This document shows, one piece after another, positions 17,318 through 28,300 of a stretch of DNA of 64,000 nucleotides. A model generated the notes under the pieces. The model did not search any database and had not been told where the DNA came from. It was given only the letters and a program-made list of their open reading frames with translations. The DNA comes from an uncultured Treponema sp. (GTDB lineage: Bacteria; Spirochaetota; Spirochaetia; Treponematales; Treponemataceae). Location: positions 1 through 64,000 of the forward strand of contig ONHK01000006.1 of NCBI GenBank assembly GCA_900317625.1. Direction: 5' to 3'. How positions within the stretch are numbered: the first letter of the stretch is position 1; each line of letters starts with the position of its first letter. A program made the position numbers and the translations under genes.

Positions 17318-19198
17318 ATGCCACGAGAAAAAATTGTTGTTTTAGATTTTGGAAGTCAATATGCGCATCTTATTGCAAAAAGATTCCGCATTCTTGGATA
17401 TTATTCAGAAATCGCGCTGCCTTCCGCAGACCTTGGCACTTTTGAGAACACAAAAGGAATAATTTTTTCTGGCGGACCGAGTTCTGTTTACGATGAAAAT
17501 GTTCCTGAATTCAACGAGAAAATTCTTTCGCTGGATATTCCGATTTTGGGACTTTGCTACGGTCACCAGCTGATGGCAAAATGTTACGGTGGAAATGTTG
17601 GAAAAGCTGCAACCGGAGAATTTGGTTTTTCTGAATTAAATTTGAATCCATGGGTAAAATCTCCGCTTTTTGAAGGAATCGGGCCGACTCAGCAAGTTTG
17701 GATGAGCCATCAGGATGAAGTTTTGTCTTTGGGCGAAGGATTTGAAGTTGTCGGTTCAACAAAGGACTGTAAATTTGCCGCGGTTCAGAATCTTGCGAAA
17801 AAGCGATTTTCACTTCAGTGCCACTGCGAGGTAAAGGACACGCCTTGCGGAAACCAGATTTTTGAAAATTTTGCGAAATTCTGCGGAATGGAAAAAAATT
17901 GGGATCAGGATACAGTTTTAAAGGTCATACTTGAGGGAATAAAAAATCAGGCAAAAGATAAAAATGTGCTGCTTTTTCTTTCTGGCGGTGTGGATTCAAC
18001 AATCACTTTTGCGCTTTTGAACAAGGCGCTTGGACAGGAAAAAGTTCTTGGACTTCACATTGACAACGGTTTTATGCGCAAAAATGAGTCGAAAAACGTT
18101 GCGGAAGCATACCGAAAATTTGGTTTTAACAATTTTATTGTGGAGGATGCTTCTGAAAGTTTTTTGAGCGCAATCAAAGGGCTTACTGACCCTCAGCAGA
18201 AACGAATGGCTGTTGGCGAGAATTTTATCAAGGTTAGAAACGAAGTTCTTGAAAAACAGCATCTTGACGAAAACCAGTGGCTTTTGGCACAGGGAACGCT
18301 TTACCCGGACATTATTGAGTCGGGCGGCACAAAAAATTCAAAGACAATCAAGACGCACCACAACCGCGTTCAGGGAATTCAAGCTCTTATTGAAAAAGGT
18401 CTGATAATTGAACCGATAAAGGATTTGTACAAGGATGAAGTCCGCGCAATCGGAAAAAAACTTGGGCTTGACGATTCGCTCGTTATGCGCCATCCGTTCC
18501 CAGGTCCGGGGCTTTCTATCAATGTGCTTTGCTATAACGGAAAATCATGGAGCGCAAAAGACGATGAGGAATTTGCGGCTGCCCAAAAGGAACTTGAATC
18601 TGTAAAATTCATGCAGTTCTGCGAACATTGCCAGCAGAATTTAAAGCGTTCAGTTCTTCCTGTTCGCTCAGTTGGTGTTCAGGGCGATTTCAGAACATAC
18701 AGATTTCCAGCGTGTCTTACTTTTAAGGATGAAGGAAATGGATTTTTCCACGTTCCAAAAATTCGGGAAAAAGTTGAAGGCGCTTCCAGCGAAATTACAA
18801 ACAGCTCAAAATATTTAAATAGAACGGTAATAAAACTTTATCAAAATCCGGCAGTAAAAGACGGACAGATGAAACTTCAGGAAGGCTACTGTGACAAACG
18901 CCGCCTTGACCAGCTCCGCGAAGTTGACAATATTGTTCTGACGGAACTGCATAAATCTGGTTGGTACAACAAGATTTTTCAGCATCTTACAATCGATTTG
19001 CCTTATGCTTCTTCAAATGACCATGCAAGTTTTGTTTTGCGCCCGGTTTGTTCAGAAGATGTAATGACCGCCCGATTTGCATGGTGGCCAAAAGAACTGA
19101 TGGACTCCATTTTAACGCAAATCGCAAAACTTGATTTTGTTGACGCAGTTTATTTTGACGCAACAAACAAGCCGCCGGCAACTTTTGGTTGGGAATAG
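17318..19198 (+). CDS. guaA: GMP synthase (glutamine-hydrolysing), long form
   Basis: A 626-residue enzyme converting XMP to GMP. The N-terminal amidotransferase has ILGLCYGHQLMAKCYGG (nucleophile Cys) and the ATP-pyrophosphatase P-loop is LLFLSGGVDSTITFA. The C-terminus ends TNKPPATFGWE, matching the family. Most bacterial GuaA are about 510-525 residues. The extra ~100 residues lie in the C-terminal half (around KFMQFCEHCQQNLKRSVLP), the place where eukaryotic-type GMP synthases carry an insertion. The start at 17318 follows AAGGAAATTTT; the upstream frame is repeat-derived. Confidence 0.95.
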   Translation: MPREKIVVLDFGSQYAHLIAKRFRILGYYSEIALPSADLGTFENTKGIIFSGGPSSVYDENVPEFNEKILSLDIPILGLCYGHQLMAKCYGGNVGKAATGEFGFSELNLNPWVKSPLFEGIGPTQQVWMSHQDEVLSLGEGFEVVGSTKDCKFAAVQNLAKKRFSLQCHCEVKDTPCGNQIFENFAKFCGMEKNWDQDTVLKVILEGIKNQAKDKNVLLFLSGGVDSTITFALLNKALGQEKVLGLHIDNGFMRKNESKNVAEAYRKFGFNNFIVEDASESFLSAIKGLTDPQQKRMAVGENFIKVRNEVLEKQHLDENQWLLAQGTLYPDIIESGGTKNSKTIKTHHNRVQGIQALIEKGLIIEPIKDLYKDEVRAIGKKLGLDDSLVMRHPFPGPGLSINVLCYNGKSWSAKDDEEFAAAQKELESVKFMQFCEHCQQNLKRSVLPVRSVGVQGDFRTYRFPACLTFKDEGNGFFHVPKIREKVEGASSEITNSSKYLNRTVIKLYQNPAVKDGQMKLQEGYCDKRRLDQLREVDNIVLTELHKSGWYNKIFQHLTIDLPYASSNDHASFVLRPVCSEDVMTARFAWWPKELMDSILTQIAKLDFVDAVYFDATNKPPATFGWE

Positions 19199-19215
19199 GA
19201 TATAAAATTAAACAC

Positions 19216-19405
19216 AATTTCGGATTTTAAATTATCGTGAAAGAACGCTCACAGCAGATTTCCACTTTGCTCCAGACGATTGAGCTCGCGCTTCGCTTGT
19301 ATTTGTTCGGGTGCTACGCACTTTAATTGATGCAATCGCTCAAAGTCTTCACAAACTGTAAATCCGCCTGCGCTTTTATTCATTCTCATCTAAAAATCCG
19401 AAATT
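19216..19405. repeat. 190-bp element bounded by a 13-bp perfect inverted repeat
   Basis: AATTTCGGATTTT at 19216-19228 is exactly inverted at 19393-19405 (AAAATCCGAAATT). The enclosed sequence is more GC-rich, with several short palindromes (for example GAGCTC and GCGCTTCGC) and no long open frame. It could be a MITE-like non-autonomous element or a large structured RNA. No clear target duplication is visible. Confidence 0.5.
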
Positions 19406-19424
19406 TATTTTATCAAAAACGTAT

Positions 19425-19781
19425 ATGAAAAAAATTCTTCCGTTAGACATTGTTGCCCTTGTTTTTATTCTGGCGCTCGCCATATTCATAACAAAAAAAA
19501 CTTCATCCCGAACCGGAAACAAGATTGTCGCGGTCGCAAACAAAATCCGCTACGAATATTCTGCTGAAAAAAACGGCGTTTATTCAGTTCAAGGTTCACT
19601 TGGAACAACAACTTTTGAAGTAAAAAACGGAAAAATTCGCATAACAGACTCTCCTTGCCCGGAAAAAAAGTGCGTTGCGCAAGGTTGGGGCTCGCCGCTT
19701 GTTTGCCTACCGAACAACGTTATAATCACTTTAGAAAACACCAGCTCAAAAACCGGAGAATTTGATGCGATTTCACAGTAA
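19425..19781 (+). CDS. NusG domain II-like membrane-anchored protein
   Basis: A 118-residue protein with one N-terminal membrane segment (DIVALVFILALAIFI) and a small exported beta domain. That domain contains KIRITDSPCPEKKCVAQGW, the Cys motif typical of the NusG_II (DUF1312) family. Such genes commonly neighbour Gx-transporter and ApbE genes in bacteria with membrane flavin electron transfer, as here. A role in that process is inferred from neighbourhood only. Its 3' end overlaps the next gene by 17 nt. Confidence 0.75.
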   Translation: MKKILPLDIVALVFILALAIFITKKTSSRTGNKIVAVANKIRYEYSAEKNGVYSVQGSLGTTTFEVKNGKIRITDSPCPEKKCVAQGWGSPLVCLPNNVIITLENTSSKTGEFDAISQ

Positions 19782-20850
19782 TTCTTCCACAAAAAAAAAT
19801 CCATCTGACCAAAACAGAATCGCATATCTTATTGCGCTCACATTGCTGTTTTCCTACGCCGAAATGCTTCTACCACGTTTTATTCCATTTTTCCGCCTTG
19901 GACTTTCAAATATCGCCGTGCTTTCCGCGCTGCACATTTCATTCCCATCGTTTTTTGCGCTTACAGTTTTCAAGGCACTTGCAACAAGCCTTATGTCCGG
20001 CACGCTTTTTTCGCCATTCGTTGTAATTTCACTTTTTCAGTCGGTTTTTAGCGGAATTCTTATGTTTTCGCTTTTCCATATGAACAATTTTTCCGGCAAA
20101 AAACTTTTTTCGCTCTACGGAATTTCGATTCTTGGCTCGTCTTTCAGCGCGGCAGTCCAGATTTTTTTTAGCGCGATTTACCTTGGTCGCGGAACGTTTC
20201 TGCTTCTAGGCCCTATGCTTATTTTTAACGCTGTCAGCGGAATTTTTACCGCATTTTTAGCACGATTTCTAGAAATTCCAGCAGAAGCTCCAATTTTATG
20301 CGGGGGAAGTCTCCCCCTCGGTCGCACTTCGTTGCGCCCTACCCCCTCTGTGGGCTCAAACGCCGCCCACAACGCCTGCTCAAAAAAATCCAGCCGTTTT
20401 TTTACTATCTCAAAAATCATTGTTATTTTATCGCTTTCCGCAACAGTTTTTTTTATAGATTCAATTCCAGTTCTTTCTGTTTTTTTTGTACTTTCAATTT
20501 TGCTTCAATTTTTGAGCGGCAGAAAAATAATGATTTTTCCGCACATCTGTCTTTGGCTTTTTGTAATAATCTCAACGATTCTTATTCCTAGCGGAAAAGT
20601 TTTTTTTCAAATCGGAACTTTTTCCGTAACACAAGGCGCGCTCTTCAGCGGAATTGCAAAAGCCTTAAAACTTTCCGCGGCAAGCGCGTTCAGCCAATGT
20701 GCCGCAAACCTAAATATTCCAGAAAAAAACTTGTTAGGACTTACACTTTCCTACTACCGCGCGTTACTGAAACTTCTAAAAGACACACCGGGAAACATTA
20801 TCCATCGCCTAAAAACAGCACTCTGCGCAACAGAACTGCACTGCGAATAA
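19765..20850 (+). CDS. Gx-transporter family membrane protein with an in-frame palindromic insert
   Basis: A 361-residue membrane protein. The first about 175 residues match the Gx transporter/heptaprenyl diphosphate synthase component I family: PRFIPFFRLGLSNIAVL, then several membrane segments. A second hydrophobic half follows (residues about 210-290). Residues about 179-207 (GGSLPLGRTSLRPTPSVG and onward) are encoded by a GC-rich three-hairpin repeat (20301-20385) that keeps the frame and falls in a loop between membrane segments. The ATG at 19765 follows GGAG. It overlaps the NusG-II gene and ends 4 bp from the convergent apbE, so the three probably work together in flavin or quinone metabolism. 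Confidence 0.78.
   Translation: MRFHSNSSTKKNPSDQNRIAYLIALTLLFSYAEMLLPRFIPFFRLGLSNIAVLSALHISFPSFFALTVFKALATSLMSGTLFSPFVVISLFQSVFSGILMFSLFHMNNFSGKKLFSLYGISILGSSFSAAVQIFFSAIYLGRGTFLLLGPMLIFNAVSGIFTAFLARFLEIPAEAPILCGGSLPLGRTSLRPTPSVGSNAAHNACSKKSSRFFTISKIIVILSLSATVFFIDSIPVLSVFFVLSILLQFLSGRKIMIFPHICLWLFVIISTILIPSGKVFFQIGTFSVTQGALFSGIAKALKLSAASAFSQCAANLNIPEKNLLGLTLSYYRALLKLLKDTPGNIIHRLKTALCATELHCE
20301..20385. repeat. Three-hairpin palindromic repeat, family A, copy inside the Gx-transporter gene
   Basis: Hairpin 1 is GGGGGA/TCCCCC (20302-20317). Hairpin 2 lies in GTCGCACTTCGTTGCGCC (20321-20338). Hairpin 3 is TGTGGGC/GCCCACA with a TCAAACGCC loop. It shares about 23 nearly identical bases with the intergenic copy at 48132-48214 and the same hairpin order with the polA copy. 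Confidence 0.75.
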
Positions 20851-20854
20851 GCTT

Positions 20855-21895
20855 TTATTCCACACAGATTTTTTCCGCAAAATCATATAGAACCGAGATT
20901 TTTTCATTTATAGACTTTGTAAAAAAAATGCGTTTGTCTTTTGTAATCAAAATCATGTCAAAATCGCGGTTGGATTTCCAAAAATCTATAGCTTTTTCTG
21001 TACCCATGACAAAAAGTGCGGTGCTTAAAGAATCAGCGTAAATTCCGCTTTCAGAAATAACAGAAACGCTCTCAAGTTCATTTTCAACAGGAAATCCAGT
21101 TTTTCCATCAAAAATATGAATATATTTTTTTCCGTCCTCGCCAACAAAAAACCGCTCGTATCCGCCACTTGTAACAACGCAATGATTTTTTATTTTTATC
21201 CCGGCAACAGGATTTTCGCCATTCCAAGGATTTTTTATCCCGACGTTCCATTCTGTTCCGTCCGGTTTTGTGCCAAGCGCAACAATATTTCCACCCAAAT
21301 CAAGAATCGCCGAACCAATTCCATAGGCTTTCAAGATTTTTTCAGCTTCATCACTGGCAAAACCTTTTGCAACCGCACCAAAATCAATCATCATCCCATC
21401 ATGCTTATGAAGAATAATTTTTTCTGCTGATTTTTCGGTATTTTCAGGATTTGTTATTTTTTCAATTTGAACTTTTAAAAAATCTGCATACGGCAAAATT
21501 GAAAGAATTTCGGTTTCAGAAGGAATTTTGTATTCACCTGTTGTAAAACCCCATGCTCTTACAATTGGATAAATCGCAGGATTCAACGCCCCATCCGTTT
21601 TTTTAGCCATTTCAAACGCATACAACGCAAGGCGCGCCGTTTCATCATGCAAAAATTCAAAATCACTATTGGAATGATTTATTTTATAGACATCACTTTC
21701 TTTCAATGTTGTGGAAAAATAACTTTCCAACTCGCAGATTCTCGCTTTTACCTTAAGATTTGCCTTTGCAGCATTTTTTCCGTAGGTTTTTAAAGTCATA
21801 AAAGTGTTCATTGAGTCAAAAGCAATAAAATTGCTGTTCTGCGCACAAGAAACAAAAACAAAAAGACAAAAAACGAGAATTGCGATTCTTTTCAT
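20855..21895 (-). CDS. apbE: FAD:protein FMN transferase lipoprotein
   Basis: A 346-residue ApbE family protein with a lipoprotein signal (FVFVSCAQ, Cys17). It should attach FMN to exported or membrane proteins such as RnfG/NqrC-type subunits. The family core is clear: FDSMNTFMTLKTYG near the N-terminus, DFGAVAKGFASDEAEKIL and DLGGNIVALGTKPDG in the middle, and YADSLSTALFVMG (the metal-binding Asp region) toward the C-terminus. It converges on the Gx-transporter gene with 4 bp between the stop codons. Flavinylation targets are not in the window. Confidence 0.92.
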   Translation of the reverse strand: MKRIAILVFCLFVFVSCAQNSNFIAFDSMNTFMTLKTYGKNAAKANLKVKARICELESYFSTTLKESDVYKINHSNSDFEFLHDETARLALYAFEMAKKTDGALNPAIYPIVRAWGFTTGEYKIPSETEILSILPYADFLKVQIEKITNPENTEKSAEKIILHKHDGMMIDFGAVAKGFASDEAEKILKAYGIGSAILDLGGNIVALGTKPDGTEWNVGIKNPWNGENPVAGIKIKNHCVVTSGGYERFFVGEDGKKYIHIFDGKTGFPVENELESVSVISESGIYADSLSTALFVMGTEKAIDFWKSNRDFDMILITKDKRIFFTKSINEKISVLYDFAEKICVE

Positions 21896-21955
21896 AATAA
21901 CAATTATTGCCGTAATTTTTAATTTTATACAATAAAAATTATTAAAAGAAAGATT

Positions 21956-24900
21956 TTATTCCACTTGTTTTAAGATTACAACTGACCAAGGAGTAACACC
22001 GTAACTTCTTTCAGAAACCACTTCGGCAGATTCGCTATTCCAACAGTTAAAGGCACTTTCAAAATAATTTTGCGTATCTGCAAGTCGTACCCAAGATTTT
22101 CCAGAATCAGCGGCAGGAATTGTAAATGGAACTTCCGCCGTATACATATTCATAAACACAAGGTAGTCGCTTCCGCCGGAAACCGTGCTTCCATTTATGC
22201 GAATCCAGACACAACGATCTCCGTCCGACAATGTTGAAGTGCCATCTTCTTTCTTAAAGTCATAAGAAACTCTGTAATCTGCCTGCTGGAATGCAGGTTC
22301 GCTTGCACGCAACTTTAGCATGTAGTTCATAAACTTAAAGTTACCGTTTACGTTTGCAGTATTGCCAAAAGTTCCAAAATTGTTGTGGTAAGCTCCACTT
22401 CCGCCGGTTGCAACAAGATGAGGAGAAGCAGTATTTATCATATTGTAGTTGCTCCAAGTTGCAACGCTGTCTATGTTGTAAGGATTGTTATTTCCGTTTT
22501 GAGTTCTGCCGAACTCATCGCCCCAAACAATCATCGGAACACCGCGGCTTATCATCTGGATTGCAATGTAGTTTCGGGCTGCCTGACGTTTATCTTTTGC
22601 TTCTGTTCCGAAACCTAGCGTGTTGTAGTCGCTGTTACCACCGTCGCTTGGACCAAACGGCCAACTCAAAGTGTTGTTCATCGCATTTCCTGCACCTTGG
22701 TAACTGCACAAATCGGCAAGAGTAAAACCATCGTGAGCAACAACAAAGTTCACAGATTTTTGCGGTCCACCCTGGTCGTTAAAGTTGTCGTAATCTCCAT
22801 TGATATAATTGTTTAACGAACCTCTTTCACCTTTTCCAACATAAGAACGGATTGAATCGCGGAAACGTCCATTCCATTCGCCCCAACCGTCAGGGAAGTT
22901 TCCAACCTGATAACCGCCCGGCCATTGAGTATCCCAAGCTTCGGCAATCATTTCAGCATCTTTTTCTTGTCCTAAAGCGATAATATCTTTAATCGTCTGC
23001 GCGTCCTTGCTGTAATTCCAAGTGCCAAGCCCTTCGCGTCCTAAAACAGGAGCAAGGTCAAAGCGATAGCCGTCCACACCCATTTCGTCAATCCAGTAAG
23101 TAAGTGAATCCAAAATAAACTTGCGGACTACAGAATTATCGCACTGCAAGTTGTTTCCGCAGCCGGTAGTTTCCCAGTAGCCGCCAATGTTATCCTGAAC
23201 AAGCGAATAATAAGTGCTATTGTCAAAGCCGCGCATAAATGTAAGCTCAGCAGTCTTATAACTGTCTTTTTCGCCGTACCAAGTTCCACCTTCTCCTGAA
23301 TGATTGAAAACCACATCAAGGTAAACTTCCATTCCAGCATCGTGGAACGCTTTTACCATTTCCTTGAATTCGCGCGTTGGACCGCCGTAAGATTTATCGC
23401 TTGAATAACGTCTGTCTGGCGCAAAGTAGCCGTAAGTCATGTACGCCCAGTAGTTTCCGCCCGGTGCGTCGTCCGGGTTTGCATCGTTGTCGCTTTCGTG
23501 AACCGGCAAAAACTCGATTGTGTTCACGCCCAATGCTTTAAGATACGGAGCTAACATTCCCGCACCTTTGTACGTTCCCTGATATTCAGCCGGAATGTCC
23601 ACAACATTTTCAAAGCCGTCAATTCCATTTAATATAGAAGAAAGTTGTGCAGAAGAAGAATGTTTTGTGATTCCACGTGCGTGTGCCTCGTAAATAATTG
23701 TTTTTTCCTGCGGAATTTTTGGCTTTGTTCCAAAACTTGTGCTGTCTTTTATAACAACAGATTTTGAAGCATATTTTCCAGTGTCAAAATTTCTTCGTGC
23801 CGCTCCTTCAAAATCTTCCTCGCCAGTTCCGTACATTCCGCCGTTCAAGCTGCCAAGCGCGGTCGGATTTGATTTGTCGTGGCTGATTTCCTTTGAATAT
23901 GGGTCGAACAAGACTTTATTCGGATTAAAGCGGTTTCCATTTGAATCAAAATCGCTAGCAAAACCAGCAGAGCTTCCGCCACGTTCCCAGTTTTCGTCAA
24001 AAGTCCAGTTTGGTCCCCAGGCACGGAACGCATACAAAGTGCCGCTCGTAATTCCATTGATTTTTGCGCGCCAAATATCATCGCTGCCCTTTTCCATCCA
24101 GTAGTCGTAAGCGGCTTCTTCACCGTAGGCTGTGCTATAAAGTTCCAAAAGAATTTTTGTGGCATTTTTTGAATAAACTGCGAAAGTTCCGTTTCCGTCT
24201 GCGTCAAGCTCTGCACCCAAAGCGTAACTTGCAGTTGCCCAATTTGACTAGTCAACCGGTGAATATTTACCGCTTGCAGGGTGTTTTGAGCCAATCTTTA
24301 CAGAACCTAAAAGAATCGTTCCTAAATCAACTGGCTCATCTTCTTTTACAGCAACAGAATCTATTTTGTAAAAAATTGAATTATCTTTGATTAAATAAAA
24401 ATTCCAAGTTCCCGGAGCAACGTTTTCTATCGTCTGAGTTTCGCCAGTCGTTCCAGTCAAAGCTAAAGAAACCGGGTCGCAAATCTGCACTTTTACATCG
24501 GAATAAGCTTTATCTGTGCAAAACGTAATTTTTCCACTTTTAAGTTTATATTTTTCTAAAGTCTGGGGAGGGGTAGCACCGTTTTTTATGTCAAGTGCAA
24601 TCTGCTTTGTATTAACAAGAGCCGCATGTGTGCTAGACGGAATAAACGATTCAACAGAAGATTTTTCAAGGTTTGAAATATCGTAATTTTCTTTTATAAG
24701 ATTATAATAAACCGCGCCAACGGCAGAAGTTGCCCAATTCACGCTCACAGAATTTTCGCCGGAATTAATATCGGTCGCAGCATAAATTACAACGCCATCA
24801 AGTTTTGAAAGAGCATTGTTCAAGGTGTATTCAGCCTGAACTTTTACAACACGATTTTTTCCAACAGGAATTTTATCAAATGAAACAGAACCTTTTCCAA

Positions 24901-25141
24901 GCTCAACTTTTACGCTTTTTTCAACATCTTCCATTCCATAGCCGCAAATCGTTACGGTAGCTTCGGTAATTTCCGGAATATAAAGCGCACGTGAAGATTT
25001 TTTTTCAGCAGATTCAGCCGCAGGTTTTGCCAAACTTATAGAAACTGAACCAAATTTTGAATCGGAATCATTTTCTTCCAATTTGCAGGAAAACGCAAAA
25101 AGACATAAAAAAGCCAAACAGCCACAAAAAAATTTCTTCAT
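21956..25141 (-). pseudogene. Isoamylase/debranching lipoprotein interrupted by one in-frame TAG
   Basis: Read as one frame this gene encodes about 1061 residues. It has a lipoprotein signal (FAFSCKLEEN), the shared N-terminal module (IPVGKNRVVKV, SVNWATSAVG) and a second shared module (VQICDPVS, NVAPGTW). A CBM48-like domain and a GH13 isoamylase/GlgX-type catalytic domain follow, with nucleophile Asp in GVDGYRFDLAP (about 692), acid Glu in MIAEAWDTQW (about 732) and Asp in VVAHDGF (about 804). A TAG at 24248-24250 (codon about 298) splits it exactly at the module/CBM48 border (SPVD-stop-SNWATASYALG). TGG to TAG is the simplest explanation. The frame continues open on both sides. The ATG at 25141 follows GGAGGCTGAT. 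It is therefore a nonsense allele, a sequencing error or a read-through gene. Confidence 0.8.
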
Positions 25142-25251
25142 ATCAGCCTCCAAAGAGTCTTAAAATATTCAAAACATCTCTAAGTAAGGCAAGAAGCATC
25201 CAAATTCCAAAGAAAATTATAAATCCACAAAAGCCATTTGTAAAACAAAAA

Positions 25252-25296
25252 TTAAAGAAGCCTCTGGAATTTTTATTTTTCTAGAGGCTTCTTTAA
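25252..25296 (-). terminator. Rho-independent terminator of the upstream alpha-amylase gene
   Basis: A perfect 14-bp stem TTAAAGAAGCCTCT (25252-25265) / AGAGGCTTCTTTAA (25283-25296) with a 17-nt loop. Read on the minus strand it is followed by a T-rich run (TTTTTGTTTT). Confidence 0.85.
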
Positions 25297-25314
25297 CCTT
25301 ATAAATATGAAAGT

Positions 25315-28300
25315 TTACTTTAAATAAGGACTGTTTCCAGAGATTTTTCCCGGTGCAGGAGTTTTCGCTGTAGAAAGAACATAAATTCTTGCATTTCCCT
25401 GTCCAGAACAAGAAGCAGTTATCGAACCGCCATCAGAAATTGTCTTAGAATCACCAGTTACAACATCTGTGTAAGTTCCACCCGGAAGTCCGCTGAATGT
25501 CGCGTCACCGGAAAGTGAAACTAAAACAAAGCTGTCCGTTGAATTATCAGTAAAACGGCGTTTAAATGACATTCCACCGGAACACCCTTCATTTGAATAT
25601 TGACCTTTCTGTAATGCTGGAATTTCATGGCGAATTTTATTCAAATGAGAAAGGTGTTTTGCCAACGGCTTTTCCAAAGTTGTTGCCATTGCTCCAGTCG
25701 CATTTGACCATTCACCAAAGTCAGAAACTTGTACGCTTCCTTCAATATTATCACCATAATAAGCCCGCCCAGTTGATGAAAGCGGCGCAGAAGAACCTTT
25801 ATCTGTCGGACATCCAGCCTGAAATTCAATTTCACTTCCGTAATAAATGCAAGGAATTCCACGGAAAGTCCACATATAAGTCATATTTTCAGCCCAAGCA
25901 GATGTTCCTCCGGCATAGCGGCTTTCTGTATTCGGTCCGTAGTCGTGGCTATCTACATAAACAACATTCCAAGTTGCATCATTATAATAAATATCGTTTC
26001 CACGCTGATTGTAAGCCGAACCAGCATCACTAAAATTCCAATGCATCGGAAAATCAATTACAGACATTCCAGAAGCCTTTGAATAATCCGGCTTGTGATA
26101 TTCATTTCCTTTCAAAGCATGATTATCCGAAGTCGGCTGATTTCCAGTCCCCTGTTTTTGCTCATAATCATAAGCTTCATGAGCCGCTGTTGTATCATCA
26201 TCACTGTAAGTAGAACGTTCTTTCCAAGTATAAAACGGAGTTGAAAGAGGCGCAACGCCTTTATTCCAAACTTCATTTACACGAGTACAAACCTCACCGA
26301 ACATATAAAAATCTTCACCGCCGGCTTCTTTAAATGCAGGAATAAAACGACGGTTAAAAGTGTTTCGGCTTACATGCTTTACTGTATCAATTCTGAACGC
26401 ATCAACGCCCATATCAATATATTTTGTATATGCGTCAATCAAATATTTTTGAACAACAGCTGATTCAGTATTCAAATCAATACAATCTTCATGAATTGTT
26501 CCAGTCTGACAAGTTTCATCTTCCCAGTTTTTAAGCCATTCTGTATGAAATTTTTCCGGGTCAAAAAGTCGCAAATCCGGCCATTGACATCCGTAATAAG
26601 CTCTGCCGTTATTATCAAAACCTTTTTGAACACCCCAATCAGACAAATCAGGATTCCAAGAGAGCGTAGGCTTTTCTTTTTGCCATAAATCGCCGTTATA
26701 CCAAGATTTTCCACTGTTCGGCTCAACATCAAGTCCGTTGTATTCAAAACTAGGATTATATTCATCGTAATAGTTTATTTTGTTGCTTGTTCCCCAATAC
26801 TGATTGTCTCGGTCACCCCAATATTTAGGAACAAAGAAATTTTTCAATCCAAAACGGCAACTGTGGTTTAAAACTATATCCTGAATAATTTTTATCCCTT
26901 TAGCATGTGCCGCATTTATCAAATCCTGATATGTTGCTCCAGCTGATTCCAAACGAGGATCAATTTTTGTCATATCCCAGGCATGATAACCATGGAAATC
27001 ATAATCAGAACGATTTAAAACTGGCGGAGTAATCCAAATTGCACTGAATCCCAAAGCTTTGATATAGTCAAGTTTTTCAATCAAACCTTTAAAATCACCA
27101 CGCCAAGGCGGATCGTTATTTGCCATGTTGCCGGAATTATCATCTGCACGACAATAACGGTTGTTTGAAGAATCACCGTCATAAAAACGGGCTGTCATCA
27201 AGAAATAAATTGTTTCCTCACGGAAATCAACAGCAGCTCTTTCTATTACATTTACAGTGATTTTTGTTTCTTCAGAATCCAAGCCTTCATCATCTGTAAC
27301 AACAAGAGAAATTGTAAAACTTCCTTCTGAATCTGGAACTTTTACAGTTATATTTTCACTTGTTTCTGAACCGGCAACAATACTTGCACCGACAACCTTC
27401 CATTTGTAACCAACAACAGTTCCATTTTTATCAGTTGAATTACTTGCTGAATAAACTTTTTCCGCACCTTTTGAAACTCTTATTGAACCAGTTATCGATG
27501 CCACCGGACGAGCATTTTCATTCTTTGTTACAACAGAAAGCACTTTCGGTTCACTTTTATTTCCAGCCGCATCATAGACAATTACAGAAATTTTATGCTC
27601 ACCATTTTTTACAGTAGAAGAATCCCATTCAAAAGCCAAAGAATCATTTAAAGAGCTAAAAGTTTTTTCAGAATATTTTATATCATCAACAAAAAATTCT
27701 GCATTTTTCAATTTTTTATTATCACTTGCAGTCAACGTGAAAGTCACATTTCCAGAAACAGGAGCTGCAACATTCATACTCAAAGAATTTATTACAGGTG
27801 ATTCATTATCAGTCGGATCCTCTTCATACCAAACATTATCCTTGTACCACCATTCTCCAGCTTCACGAGAAAGGTCTCCTGTCTGTCCACTTCCGCCGTT
27901 ATTAAAAATCAGATTGCAGGAAGTTTTTTCAATAACAACATCATACCAGCCATCACCATCAGAATCTTTCATTGCTTTTCCAGGCCATGCGCCAAACAGT
28001 TTTTCTGATTCTGAAATCCACGCATAAACATTAGACCAACCGGCAGATTCTTCAACATGAACTATAATTTTATCAGTTATTGTAGCAAAAGAAACAGAAG
28101 ATTCCTTTCCGGAAGTGAATGTCACAGTTTTTTCAGCAAGTTTTGCCCCATCATCACCCAAAAGAAGAACTTTCCATTTTCCTGGTGCAATATTTTTCAC
28201 ATTTCCACTTGTTCCACTTCCAGAAAAAACAGAAGAAGCCGGATCACATACTTGAATTTTAAAGTTTCTGTTGTCATTACATGTAAATGCAAGAGTCGCA

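Noticed and set aside
21956-24220. A separate debranching-enzyme gene starting at the TTG at 24220
   Set aside because: No RBS or signal peptide, and the frame continues unbroken upstream except for one TAG. The start would cut into the CBM48-like domain.
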